From contig CP036279.1 in NCBI GenBank assembly GCA_007748055.1, forward strand, positions 4,526,001 through 4,590,000: a stretch of DNA of 64,000 nucleotides, in the 5' to 3' direction. The DNA is from Kolteria novifilia (GTDB taxonomy: Bacteria; Planctomycetota; Planctomycetia; Kolteriales; Kolteriaceae). A program made the translations under genes and the position numbers. The notes under the pieces are model-generated. The model was not told the DNA's origin, made no database searches, and worked only from the letters and a program-made list of their open reading frames with translations. Below are positions 54,189 to 62,898 of this stretch, piece after piece. Position 1 is the stretch's first letter; every line of letters starts with the position of its first letter.

Positions 54189-54803
54189 GGTGGGTCTTGA
54201 CCTACCATCGCGAACGTCCGGCGTTCGTGTCAGGCAATAGCCTGACCTACTGGTTGGTCGGCACTCCTCACCTCTCCCACGGGGAGAGGTCGGCGAGCGA
54301 AGCGAGACGGGTGAGGGGACGAAACGCCCTGAATGAAGAGGCGGATCGTCGAAGAATAGCCCCCTCACCCCACCCCTCTCCCACAGGGAGAGGGGAACAA
54401 GAGGCTCACTCTCCCACAGGGAGAGGGGAACAAGAGGCTCACTCTCCCACAGGGAGAGGGGAACAAGAGGCTCACTCTCCCACAGGGAGAGGGGAACAAG
54501 AGGCTCACTCTCCCACAGGGAGAGGGGAACAAGAGGCTCACTCTCCCACAGGGAGAGGGGAACAAGAGGCTCACTCTCCCACAGGGAGAGGGGAACAAGA
54601 GGCTCACTCTCCCACGGGGAGAGGGGAACAAGAGGGTTCGTGTCAGGCAATGGCCTGACCTACAAGAGACCTAGGGTGGGCCTTGGCCCACCGGTGGATG
54701 GGCCGGATCGGCGGAAGGTCGAACCGGCACTAGCCGTCTGGAGCCGTACGGAAGCGGTCTTCACACGGCGATGATCATGGAATAGCCGAGCGGAGCGCCA
54801 AGG
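54189..54803. repeat. Nested repeat hotspot between kdsC and LptC/A-like gene
   Basis: No gene. In order: family-M palindrome (54185-54207), family-P palindrome (54229-54250), family-B hairpin with TCGGCGAGCGAAGCGAGACG (54264-54316), eight-unit 33-bp tandem (54376-54639), family-P palindrome (54642-54663) and family-M palindrome (54673-54693). The outer M and P elements mirror each other around the tandem array. Confidence 0.85.
54376..54639. repeat. 33-bp hairpin tandem, eight copies
   Basis: Units start at 54376, 54409, 54442, 54475, 54508, 54541, 54574 and 54607: CTCTCCCACAGGGAGAGGGG followed by AACAAGAGGCTCA. The last unit has CACGGGG instead of CACAGGG. Because 33 is 11 codons, both strands read as open frames (SPTGRGEQEAH repeated on plus, LFPSPCGRVSL repeated on minus). 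There is no ribosome site, so I judge it non-coding. Each unit is a hairpin CTCTCCC-aca-GGGAGAG. Confidence 0.9.
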
Positions 54804-57800
54804 ATGGAGCGGCTGCTCAATAGCAAGCAGACCTTTACGGGCTTCCTGACCATGATGGTCCTGATGCTCGCATACGGTTTGTATGCGCACACCTTTGGCG
54901 GATTGACCGACTTCCCTCAGTTGGAACCGGACGAGCAAGTCCCGCTGGAGTTTACTCAATCGGTCTCGCCGGTGGTTCGCGAGTCGGAGATCGCGGCGCT
55001 GCGCGGTTTCGGCCCCAACTGTGACGAACTCAAGGCGCCGCTGATTCTCGAATCACGCAAACGGACCGGCCCCGATGTCGTCCCAGGACGGGGCGTCGGC
55101 CTGTTTGTCTACGCCACCGACTACGAGATCCTCAAAGTCGACGGCACGCCGAAACGGATCCGCCTACACCCCTTCAGCTTGGTCTATATCACGCGCACCG
55201 GCGAGGGGACCCAAGAGACCGACGAGATCAGCACCGTTCGTGGCGAGGAGGCGATCCTCGAGTTCGATCGACCGATCGAGATGACCAAGCTCTCGGGCGT
55301 CAAACCGATCGCCGGCTGGGTTCGCGGCAAGGTCAACCTCAAGTCCAACCGCCGCACCAAGGACCCGCGCGACGACATCATCCTCTTGACCGAGAAGCTA
55401 CTCTACAGCGAGGAACGCAACAAGATCTGGGCCGACGATGCCATCCGCCTCATTGACAAGGAAGCGACCGTCACCGGCGTCGGGATGGAGGTCGAACTCT
55501 ACCCGAAGGGCCCCGAGGTAGAGGGCAAGCGCAAGTCCGAAGCCAAGAAGATCAGCATCTTCCGCAACGTGCGTTTCGACTTGCTCGTCGATCAGGACTC
55601 GGGCTTCCTCGCTCCGGGGCCGGTCGCGAAGAGCGAGCCCGGCGAGGAGAAGGAAGAGAAACCGCCGACACCGGTCACCGTCACCGCCCGCGGTCCCTTC
55701 ACGTTCGATCTCGAAACGAATCTCGCTCGCTTCCAGAAGTCGGTGCAAGTCTTGCGGCGCTCCCCGGCGAAGGAGGGACGCGAAGGCGAGTACTTCGACC
55801 AGCTCGAATGCGATGAGCTAGCGTTGCAGTTCAAGAAGAAGGTCAACGAGGGCGACGAGGAGCCGACTCCCGAGGTGGAGGAGGAGAACGTCGCCAACAA
55901 GGATCGCGGCAAGCGTCAGCTCGAGTTGAAGACGACCGTCGCCACCGGCGAGCACGTCATCCTGCTCTCCGACTCGCAGAATCTGCAAGCGACCGGAAAC
56001 TATCTCTACTACGACGCCGAGAGCAAGCAGGCGGTCCTCCGCGGCGCCAAGGAGATGATCGCGATCCACGAGAACGCGGAGATTCACGCTCGCTCGCTCA
56101 TCATCGAACAGGGCGAGGACTCCGGGGGCGAGACCAAGGGGATCCGCAACCTGATCGCCGACGGTCCCAACGGCTGGCTCGAGATCGCCGACCCCAAGGA
56201 CCGCCAGGCCGGCAAGTCGCAACTGCGCGTCCGTTGGAAGGGACGGCTCAACCTCGTCTCCAAGCCGGGGACCGAACGGCGGCTCGTCACGATCACCGAC
56301 TCGGTCGAACTCGAGGATGAACGCAACGCGCTGACCTCCGACAAGCTGAAGATCTGGCTCGTGCCGGTCCCCGTTCACGATGAGGACGAGGAGGAGGACT
56401 CCAAGCCGGACGGCAAGCTCCTCGCCCAGGGGGAGGAGCCGAAGAAGAAGCGACCGCGTCGTCGGCTGCAACCGGTGAAGCTGGAAGCGACCGGCAATGT
56501 CTCTTCGCACTCCGACGACATGACGGTGCTCACCGAGAGTCTCGGGATGGATATCGTTCACCGCGCCCCGGCAAGGACTGAGAAGAAGTCGCAGGCTCCC
56601 AAGGAGCCGACCGAAGCTCCCGCGAAGAAGGTCGCCCGCGGGCCGGCCTCGAAGCCGAAAGCGAACGAGGAATCCAAGCCGATTCCTCGCGAGGAACCCA
56701 AGCGCAAGCAAGAACCGCTCGACGTTCGCGCCAAGCGTGTCGTGCTGATCGTCGAACAGGCCGGCAATCGCACCACGCCGATCAGCGCCTGGGCCGAAGG
56801 GGACGTGCTCGTCACCCAAACGCCCACCGACGCCGACAAGGACGCGTTCGAGATCCGGGGCCAAGTCCTCCAGTTCGAGCGCAAGGCCGAGGGGGACATC
56901 GTCGAGGTCGGCGGTTCGAACAAGCGACTTGCGTTCATCAAGTCGACCGAGCTGACCCTCGCGGCCAACCAGAAGATCAATCTCGACGAGACCAGAAACC
57001 GCGTGCAAGTCACCGGCCGAGGCTACCTGACGATCGTCAACGACAACGACCTGACCGGAAAGAAGCGCGATCGGCCCGGCGTCGTCCGCGTCGACTGGGA
57101 CCGCTCGATGGACTTCGACGGCAAGCTCGCCACCTTCGAGGGAAGCGTGGTCGCTCATCAGGACACCGCCGAGATCCACTGTGCCATCATGGACGTCGCG
57201 TTCGACCAACGGCTCAACTTCCGGGCACTGCGCGAGAACAAGAACCGCAAGAAGACGAAGTATCGCATCGAGACGATCGATTGCGACAAGGACGTGATCG
57301 TCTACGACGGCCAACGCCAGGGCAACCTCGTCACCCGCTACGTGACGCTTCGCTCGCGGGAGCTGCACTACGACAACCTCTTCCATCAAGCGATCGCCAC
57401 CGGACCGGGCGACGTCCAAGTCGTCGAACGCCGTCCCCCGCGGGACAAGGCGGGCAAGCCCCAGTCGCCCTTCCTGATGACCTGGGTGAGCTTCACCGGC
57501 GAAATGCGGGCCAACAACGAGAACAAGACCTCAAAGTTCTTCGACGACATCCACATCGTCCACGCGCCGATCGGCCAGCTCGACGAGCGCATCAATCCGA
57601 ATGAACTTCCTCCGGGAAGCATGATGGTCGAGGCTGCCGACTCGGCCGAGATGGGACAGTGGGAGGATGACGACGGCAAGAAGTTCCGCGACTTCCGCGC
57701 CGAGGGCAACGTTCGCGTCGAGGCCCGCGGCGAGTACTGGGGACAGTGCGATCGGCTCAGCTATAGCGAACAGCTCGATCGACTCGTCTTCGCCAGCGTT

Positions 57801-58007
57801 CAACGGCACAAGGCCCAGTTCTACCGCCAGATGCGCGTCGGCGAGAAACCGGTCGAGTTCCGCGCCCGCGAGATCAAGTTCTGGCGTACCAGCGGCAAGA
57901 TCAGCACCACCGGCAGCGACGGATTCCACGGGTTCGACATTTCACCGAACAGCACCGGCGGTCGCAATAGCACCGAGGCACGCGCCCGGGAGAAGGCCCC
58001 CCGATGA
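54804..58007 (+). CDS. Giant LptC/LptA (OstA-like) envelope protein
   Basis: A 1067-residue protein with one N-terminal membrane helix (about 8-28). The rest is strongly beta-rich: repeated jellyroll-like strands such as LLTEKLLYSEERNKIWADDA, ATGNYLYYDAESKQAVLRGA and LEFDRPIEMTKLSGVKPIAG, typical of LptA/LptC/OstA periplasmic bridges. A charged, proline/lysine-rich linker splits it at about 590-650. Its place after kdsD-kdsC matches lptC-lptA, suggesting a fused or expanded LPS bridge. Its stop overlaps the DUF1573 start (ATGA). The family and location are inferred. Confidence 0.75.
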   Translation: MERLLNSKQTFTGFLTMMVLMLAYGLYAHTFGGLTDFPQLEPDEQVPLEFTQSVSPVVRESEIAALRGFGPNCDELKAPLILESRKRTGPDVVPGRGVGLFVYATDYEILKVDGTPKRIRLHPFSLVYITRTGEGTQETDEISTVRGEEAILEFDRPIEMTKLSGVKPIAGWVRGKVNLKSNRRTKDPRDDIILLTEKLLYSEERNKIWADDAIRLIDKEATVTGVGMEVELYPKGPEVEGKRKSEAKKISIFRNVRFDLLVDQDSGFLAPGPVAKSEPGEEKEEKPPTPVTVTARGPFTFDLETNLARFQKSVQVLRRSPAKEGREGEYFDQLECDELALQFKKKVNEGDEEPTPEVEEENVANKDRGKRQLELKTTVATGEHVILLSDSQNLQATGNYLYYDAESKQAVLRGAKEMIAIHENAEIHARSLIIEQGEDSGGETKGIRNLIADGPNGWLEIADPKDRQAGKSQLRVRWKGRLNLVSKPGTERRLVTITDSVELEDERNALTSDKLKIWLVPVPVHDEDEEEDSKPDGKLLAQGEEPKKKRPRRRLQPVKLEATGNVSSHSDDMTVLTESLGMDIVHRAPARTEKKSQAPKEPTEAPAKKVARGPASKPKANEESKPIPREEPKRKQEPLDVRAKRVVLIVEQAGNRTTPISAWAEGDVLVTQTPTDADKDAFEIRGQVLQFERKAEGDIVEVGGSNKRLAFIKSTELTLAANQKINLDETRNRVQVTGRGYLTIVNDNDLTGKKRDRPGVVRVDWDRSMDFDGKLATFEGSVVAHQDTAEIHCAIMDVAFDQRLNFRALRENKNRKKTKYRIETIDCDKDVIVYDGQRQGNLVTRYVTLRSRELHYDNLFHQAIATGPGDVQVVERRPPRDKAGKPQSPFLMTWVSFTGEMRANNENKTSKFFDDIHIVHAPIGQLDERINPNELPPGSMMVEAADSAEMGQWEDDDGKKFRDFRAEGNVRVEARGEYWGQCDRLSYSEQLDRLVFASVQRHKAQFYRQMRVGEKPVEFRAREIKFWRTSGKISTTGSDGFHGFDISPNSTGGRNSTEARAREKAPR

Positions 58008-59062
58008 TCCATCGACTCGTGACAGCCTGCCGTTTCCGACTTGGGGGGGCCACTGGCTGCTCGTTAGCCAGTGACCGGGAACTTGGTGGGTCAAGACCCA
58101 CCCTGCGACTCGTGACGCTGAGCTTGCTTATCGCGATGGTCCCGAGCCTGGCCTATGCCGGGGGGATCGTCTTTGAACGAACCGCGTCCGACCTGGGGAA
58201 ACGGCGTGCCTCGGGAACGATCGAGGAGACCTTCGCGTTCCGTATCACCGGCAACCAGCCCGTCCAAATCGTCGATCTCGTGCCAAGCTGCGGCTGCGTC
58301 GTCCCGACGCTCGAACGGCGGACCTACCAACCGGGCGAGACAGGCGAGATCCGGTTCGGCATTCACACGACGAGTCAGAAGTCGGGCCCCAAGGACTACA
58401 AGCTCGGCATCGCGGTCCGCGATCCGGCTCCCCGAACCCATGTCCTGACGGTCAGCGTCGAGCTCTTCTCCGAGATCACCATCGAACCGTCGAACCTCCT
58501 GATCTACTTGAGGGGCAAGCAGCCCTTGCGGCAAGCGATCCGTATTCGCGATCACCGCCCCGAGGTGCTCCGCGTCACCGACGTCGTTTCGAGCTCGCCG
58601 CGAATCACGACGAAGAAGGACCGTGGCTCCAGCGGCACCAACGTCCGTCAGGTCAACGTCACGATCGACGCCGCCGCGTTCGCGATCGGCCGGCATGAAG
58701 AGCGCATCGAGATCCGAACCGACGATCCCGACTACCCGCTGATCGACGTCCCGGTCACCGTCGTCCGCATGCCGCGCGTCTCGGCCTTTCCCGACAAGAT
58801 CTGGCTCTATGCCCACTCGAAGGACCATGCCAAGCGGCAGGTGCTCTTGCGTGATGAACGGGGCGAGCCCGTTCGCATCGTCCACGTCGAGAGCTCCATC
58901 CCGGGAGCCCAACTCGACTGGTCGAAGGAGAAGGCCCCCCTGCCCTCGGTGATGGTGGGCCTCGATCCGAACATGATCAACGTCGATGCGGAACCCCAGG
59001 TAAGCATCACCGTCGCCGAGCCGATCGAAGCGACGATCGTGGTTCCCGTCGGTTTTCGCTAG
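58004..59062 (+). CDS. DUF1573 protein with palindromic insertion in the N-terminus
   Basis: Coupled to the LptC/A-like gene by ATGA. The 352-residue frame has an 11-bp direct repeat CGACTCGTGAC at 58013-58023 and 58106-58116, 93 bp (31 codons) apart, with family-C and family-M palindromes between. Without the insertion the start would read MIHRLVTLSLLIAMVPSLAYA, a perfect signal peptide. The insertion keeps the frame and puts 31 residues ahead of the hydrophobic segment. The mature part has the DUF1573 Cys pair in DLVPSCGCVVPTLERR and two beta-domains. A GTG at 58112-58114 could restart translation. Confidence 0.78.
   Translation: MIHRLVTACRFRLGGATGCSLASDRELGGSRPTLRLVTLSLLIAMVPSLAYAGGIVFERTASDLGKRRASGTIEETFAFRITGNQPVQIVDLVPSCGCVVPTLERRTYQPGETGEIRFGIHTTSQKSGPKDYKLGIAVRDPAPRTHVLTVSVELFSEITIEPSNLLIYLRGKQPLRQAIRIRDHRPEVLRVTDVVSSSPRITTKKDRGSSGTNVRQVNVTIDAAAFAIGRHEERIEIRTDDPDYPLIDVPVTVVRMPRVSAFPDKIWLYAHSKDHAKRQVLLRDERGEPVRIVHVESSIPGAQLDWSKEKAPLPSVMVGLDPNMINVDAEPQVSITVAEPIEATIVVPVGFR
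58024..58105. repeat. Composite palindromic insertion (families C and M)
   Basis: Between the two 11-bp repeats lie CACTGGCTG-ctcgtta-type palindrome (58050-58074) and GGTGGGTCAAGACCCACC (58084-58103). The inserted portion together with one repeat copy measures 93 bp, a multiple of three. Confidence 0.75.
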
Positions 59063-59095
59063 CGCCGCGATTGATTCCTTCGGCAACAAGGGAAG

Positions 59096-59250
59096 TCTTG
59101 GGTGCCATGCTCACGCTTGCCGTGAGCATGCAGGAACGACTCACGCTTGCCGTGAGCATGCAGGAACGACTCACGCTTGCCGTGAGCATGCAGGAACGAC
59201 TCACGCTTGCCGTGGGCATGCAGGAACGACTCACGCCGTCTTGGGCATGC
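59096..59250. repeat. Hairpin repeat family H, 30-bp tandem, four copies
   Basis: Units TCACGCTTGCCGTGAGCATG plus CAGGAACGAC start at 59111, 59141, 59171 and 59201, with a decayed fifth copy at 59231. The leader AGTCTTGGGTGCCATGC at 59095 matches the one at 5306. It lies immediately after the DUF1573 gene. Confidence 0.85.
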
Positions 59251-59342
59251 GGGAGCATGCGTTAGACTCGGCAAGCTCCCGCACGACGGGAGTCGACACC
59301 ACTGGCCACCAACCACGTCTTCTCGAACGAAAAAGGAAGTCC

Positions 59343-59927
59343 ATGTCACGTCCCGTTCGCTACGCCCTTCTCGCCGTCAGTGTCGTCGCGCTCAGCGTGG
59401 GATCGGGACTCGTCGGCCAGCGCCTTTACAAGCACTATCGCTGGAAGCGTTTCGACGTCGTGATGCCCGGGAAGATCTATCGCAGCGGCCAACTCGAGCA
59501 GTGGAAGCTTCGCCGGGCGATCGACAAATACGACCTCAAGCGGGTGATCTGCTTGAATCCCGATCACGCGGAAGAGGAACGTCAGCTCTGCCAGGAGCGC
59601 GGCATCGAGTTCCACTACTTCCCGATGCCCTCGGACGGTGTGGGGGAACCGGCGTCGTTCGTGTCGGTCCTCGAGTTGCTCACCGAGGCCGAGGAAGCCC
59701 CGGTCCTGGTTCATTGCCGCGCGGGTGTCGCCCGGACGGGAGCCTGCATCGCGCTCTACCGCATGGTCGCCCATGGCTGGACCGCCGACAGAGCGATCAG
59801 CGAGCTGCGTACCTACGAACGCAAGGGACGCTGCGAGCAACACCTGCAAAACCACATCCGCACCGTCTACAGCGACCATCTCGCCGAGCGCCAAGTCGCC
59901 ACGTTCCCCGACGGCAACCTTCGCTGA
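59343..59927 (+). CDS. Membrane-anchored dual-specificity/tyrosine phosphatase
   Basis: A 194-residue protein; AAGGAAG before ATG 59343. A membrane anchor (about 8-27) is followed by a PTP loop HCRAGVARTG (Cys125, Arg131) and an upstream general-acid Asp in PMPSDGVGEPA (about 98). The chain is short and resembles bacterial DSP enzymes of the plant and fungi atypical group. It would face the periplasm. Its substrate may be a phosphosugar, inositide or protein. No kinase adjacent. Confidence 0.82.
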   Translation: MSRPVRYALLAVSVVALSVGSGLVGQRLYKHYRWKRFDVVMPGKIYRSGQLEQWKLRRAIDKYDLKRVICLNPDHAEEERQLCQERGIEFHYFPMPSDGVGEPASFVSVLELLTEAEEAPVLVHCRAGVARTGACIALYRMVAHGWTADRAISELRTYERKGRCEQHLQNHIRTVYSDHLAERQVATFPDGNLR

Positions 59928-60224
59928 TCGAGAAGAGGTGGGCTTCCGAGGGATTCAGTCGTCGCGTTTGGCGACTCATCATTCCGTTCCCTGCCGAATG
60001 TCGACTTGGCGATCACAACGAGCCGTTCCGCCATCTTGACACCGAGCCGCGTGGTTCCCTCTTCACCGGCCCACGACGAGCGTGGTCCTCTTCACCGGCC
60101 CACGACGAGCGTGGTCCTGGCCGCCAACGGAAGCGGTTGAAGATGGCGTGACGTTTTAAGACAAAGCCAAGAACGAATTCGCGAAGAGCGTCACCCAGAC
60201 AACGGCACGACGTCGAGACCAGTG
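59928..60224. other. Intergenic region with a doubled 29-bp hairpin unit
   Basis: A 29-bp unit (CTCTTCACCGGCCCACGACG plus AGCGTGGTC) is duplicated at about 60060-60118. Its palindrome CCACG-acgag-CGTGG is the reverse complement of the family-H core at 5321. Otherwise no gene. Confidence 0.6.
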
Positions 60225-60785
60225 ATGAGTAGAGATACGACGACGCCCCCGCCTCGCTACTTCCCGGAAAGAGAGCTGCCCCCCTACACCTACGTCTCCG
60301 GCTATACGCCGCATCCGATTCGGGATCCGCGTGGGCATCTCTTCGGTCGGCCCGAGTCGCCCGTTCTCTTCGACGAAGAGCGATGGCAAACATCCGCCGA
60401 ATACCTCTATGGGATTGATCTCTTCAACCACGGTTTCTACTGGGAGTCGCATGAAGAGTGGGAGGGAATCTGGCGGCAGTTGCCAAACGAACGACCCGCC
60501 CACACATTCTTCAAAGGGCTGATCAAGCTAAGCGCCGCGGGCGTCAAAGTACGCGAGGGCCGACCTGAAGGAGTTCGACGCCACGCCCGGCGCTCTCGTG
60601 AACTCTTTGAGCGGATGTCCAAAATGTTACCGGGTGATTCGGCGTACTATCTAGGCCTAAACATGGAAGGCCTCGCGATCGTCGCGTCCCACATCGCCTC
60701 GAGTCCTCCCGAGTGTGGTTCCCGTCCATCAGAATCGGTTGAGATCGTCTTCCCCTCCCCGCTGGTTCTTCACGACTACCAGTAA
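60225..60785 (+). CDS. DUF309 protein
   Basis: A 186-residue protein with the DUF309 signature in DLFNHGFYWESHEEWEGIWR (residues about 65-84), a helix pair that binds a metal or RNA in some predictions, and the following THTFFKGLIKLSAAGVK. The N-terminal 60 residues are proline-rich and add an extension. DUF309 function is unknown. The start may be ATG 60225 or GTG 60222. It stands alone before a repeat-rich zone. Confidence 0.75.
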   Translation: MSRDTTTPPPRYFPERELPPYTYVSGYTPHPIRDPRGHLFGRPESPVLFDEERWQTSAEYLYGIDLFNHGFYWESHEEWEGIWRQLPNERPAHTFFKGLIKLSAAGVKVREGRPEGVRRHARRSRELFERMSKMLPGDSAYYLGLNMEGLAIVASHIASSPPECGSRPSESVEIVFPSPLVLHDYQ

Positions 60786-60864
60786 AGTCCCGAGACTCAC
60801 TCTTGTACCAATGCTCCCCGTCGTGAAACGCGCCCTTGCGTTCGTTCCTCGCCCACCGTGCCCC

Positions 60865-61030
60865 AGCAGTCCGTTGATTCAAGCGGGCCACGGCGAGGAC
60901 GAGCCTTGTTGGCCAAGATCAAGGAGAAGAAACGCAGGCGAATCCGTGGACTTGTCGAGATTCGTCAGGCGCGGGAATGAGGCGAGAAGACCGTTCCCAG
61001 TTGGCATTTAAGAAGTCAACGGCCGCTAGC
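60865..61030 (+). mobile_element. MITE-like element, family 2 (copy B)
   Basis: About 166 bp; ends AGCAGTCCGTTGATTCAAGC and GTCAACGGCCGCTAGC. The short frame begins LLAKIKEKKRRRIRGLVE (no ATG; TTG instead). The most diverged of the four copies. Confidence 0.65.
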
Positions 61031-61347
61031 CATGGGCTCCGAACATGCGCGGACGGGACATCGAAGGGCTTACCCTCGAGCGAGCGACCTCTACTTCTCC
61101 AACCTCCCTTGGCCCCGAACCATTGACCGTTTGGTCACTTACAAAAGTTGCGCGTTGCTGGAACTTGAAGACGGCAGTCATACAGTTAAGCGGATGGTCA
61201 ATGCGCGGATAGAGAAGAAGTGTTGATTCTCTCCATCTGTCGCACGCATCGCGTGGAACAACGGGATGGGCAGCCCTCGCAGCCGTCGACGCATCGTTCA
61301 ACGGTCTGCTGGAGAAGGAACGCTCAAGCCAAGCAGACCGTTGGTTT

Positions 61348-61510
61348 AACAGTCCATTGATTTAAGCGGGCTAAGGCGAGAACGAGCAATGTTGGCCGAG
61401 ATCAAGGAGAAGAAACCCGAGCGAATCTGTCGATTCGTCGAGTGGTTTCGACGCCGAGATTGGTCAAGAGGGCCGTTCGGAGCCGACAGCGAATCGATCA
61501 ACGGGCAGCT
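61348..61510 (+). mobile_element. MITE-like element, family 2 (copy C)
   Basis: About 163 bp; left end AACAGTCCATTGATTTAAGC, right end GATCAACGGGCAGCTGG. The internal frame starting at ATG 61389 reads MLAEIKEKKPERICRFVEWF and continues RRRDWSRGPFGAD before running past the element. Confidence 0.7.
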
Positions 61511-61659
61511 GGACTTCTTGGGTTCTGATGGCGTTTCCGGGTAGCGCTTATCATCATTCCCTTTGTTCTCATGGACGAACGTTACACACCAACCAAGAGA
61601 ATAGCGGGTGATGCCGCATCACCCTCGACGTTCATCTTGGTACGGAGGTTGCACGACGA

Positions 61660-62034
61660 ATGGCGAGAAAGAAAGCCGCGGGACCGAATAAGAGCGCCTT
61701 TATTCGTGAGCAATTAGGTGCAAACCCTGAAGCATCCGCCAAGGATGTTAGCCAGAACTGGGCCAAGCAGCATCGCGGGACTATCAACGCGACCCTCTTC
61801 TACCAAGTGAAGTCGGGCATGGGCTTGAGTTCCGGTCGACGCGGTCGCCGCAAGGGCAAGAAGGCGTCGGCGCGTCTCCCACGCAAGGTGGCCGCGGCAA
61901 GCGGTGGTGGCGACTACGCCAAGATCGAGGCCCAACTCGATCTCCTGATCAGCCAAGCTCTGGAGCTGAAGGACGACCGACTCGCGACCCATCTCAAGCA
62001 AGCCCGTCGCCACGCTTCCGCACGGCTGATCTAA
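61660..62034 (+). CDS. Basic hypothetical protein with planctomycete-type N-terminus
   Basis: A 124-residue basic protein; ACGGAGGT before ATG 61660. The first 53 residues (KSAFIREQLGANPEASAKDV and NATLFYQVKSGMG) resemble a domain I have seen at the N-terminus of planctomycete hypotheticals. A Lys/Arg/Gly-rich stretch in the middle and a C-terminal helix (AQLDLLISQALELKDD) suggest nucleic-acid binding. Its stop codon lies inside the edge of the next MITE-like copy. Confidence 0.6.
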   Translation: MARKKAAGPNKSAFIREQLGANPEASAKDVSQNWAKQHRGTINATLFYQVKSGMGLSSGRRGRRKGKKASARLPRKVAAASGGGDYAKIEAQLDLLISQALELKDDRLATHLKQARRHASARLI

Positions 62035-62196
62035 CAACCCGTTGATCTATTCGATGCCAGCTACGAACGGCCCTCTTGACCAATCTCGGCGTCCAAGAAA
62101 CGCGACGAATCGACAGATTCGCTCGGGACTCTTCTCCTTGATCTCGGCCAACATGGTTCGTTCTCGCCTTGGCCCGCTCAAATCAACAGACTGCTA
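62033..62196 (-). mobile_element. MITE-like element, family 2 (copy D)
   Basis: About 164 bp; left end AACAACCCGTTGATC, right end AATCAACAGACTGCTA. The minus-strand frame reads MLAEIKEKSPERICRFVAFL and continues GRRDWSRGPFVAG. It abuts a short ATCAACGGACTGCTA repeat and then the family-1 element at 62211. Confidence 0.7.
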
Positions 62197-62210
62197 GATC
62201 AACGGACTGC

Positions 62211-62368
62211 TAGGCTTCGTCTCAAGAGTTGATCGTCGGCCCGAGGCACAGCGAGTTGGTGGGGGACGAGGAGGTCGAAACAGGCGAATCCGTTGGATTC
62301 GTCGATGCAGACCGACAAACTCCCGCGGCAACTTAGCCAGCCGAAGCCGACTCTTGAGACGGAGCCTA
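62211..62368. mobile_element. MITE-like element, family 1 (copy 2)
   Basis: About 158 bp with 19-bp terminal inverted repeats that differ at one base (TAGGCTTCGTCTCAAGAGT at 62211-62229; ACTCTTGAGACGGAGCCTA at 62350-62368). Interior similar to the copy at 3390 over its whole length, with a few changes and a short deletion. Confidence 0.75.
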
Positions 62369-62898
62369 GTGTCCCGATTTGCAAATTCGTTCATGAAATC
62401 TCGGCCCTGAGATCGTGCGGAGGATTGCCCAATCATGGGCGTTTTCCGCATGCCCACGGCCAGCGTGGGCATGGCACCCAAGAGTCTTTTAGTCAATGAA
62501 TTAACCAATCAGGACACGAGAGCATCGGTCCACCATCCGAGCCGGCATCCGCGGGCTCCAGGAGGTTGGCGATCGCGTCCTTGATCCCAACGACCCGCAA
62601 CGCTCGGTATTCTCCTTTCCCGGGAAGGCCGAGCGAGGCAAAATCGCCTTCCTTTTTCTCTTGGGGCATGCCAAGATCGACACCACTTCACGAACGTCGG
62701 TGCGTCACCGCGACGTCGCGAGCGAGAGCGAACGCTTGGCTCGAGGATTCACCGGGACGAGACTCCACTTCGTGAGATGACGTAGCGTGCCCGGATGAGC
62801 TGACGGCCCCTTGATCGTCGCCGGCAGCGAGTCAATCATTGGGCAGTTGACCCTCCACGTGTTTTAACGACCCAAAGACAAGTAGACCGGATCTCCAG
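62369..62898. other. Intergenic region upstream of the last gene
   Basis: Contains a family-H hairpin at 62449-62479 (CATGCCCACGG-cca-GCGTGGGCATG), followed by the ACCCAAGAG leader in reverse, and the doubtful short frame at 62493-62669. Otherwise nothing. Confidence 0.5.
62493..62669 (-). CDS. Possible small protein (58 aa)
   Basis: From ATG 62669 the minus strand reads MPQEKKEGDFASLGLPGKGE then YRALRVVGIKDAIANLLEPA. Codon third positions are GC-biased as in neighbouring genes, but no ribosome site is seen and there is no recognisable family. It may be a decayed end of a larger gene or a chance frame. Confidence 0.25.
   Translation of the reverse strand: MPQEKKEGDFASLGLPGKGEYRALRVVGIKDAIANLLEPADAGSDGGPMLSCPDWLIH

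Larger units (their letters stand above)
60786..61659. other. Repeat-rich zone, no gene
   Basis: About 870 bp. Contains MITE-like family-2 copies at 60865-61030 and 61348-61510, and a 12-bp perfect inverted repeat CAACGGTCTGCT/AGCAGACCGTTG at 61299-61310 and 61332-61343 that resembles a solo pair of the same terminal repeats. No gene with a ribosome site. Confidence 0.6.

Noticed and set aside
54128-54658. Open frame encoding SPTGRGEQEAH repeats
   Set aside because: It begins inside kdsC in another phase and then crosses tandem hairpin repeats; no ribosome site.
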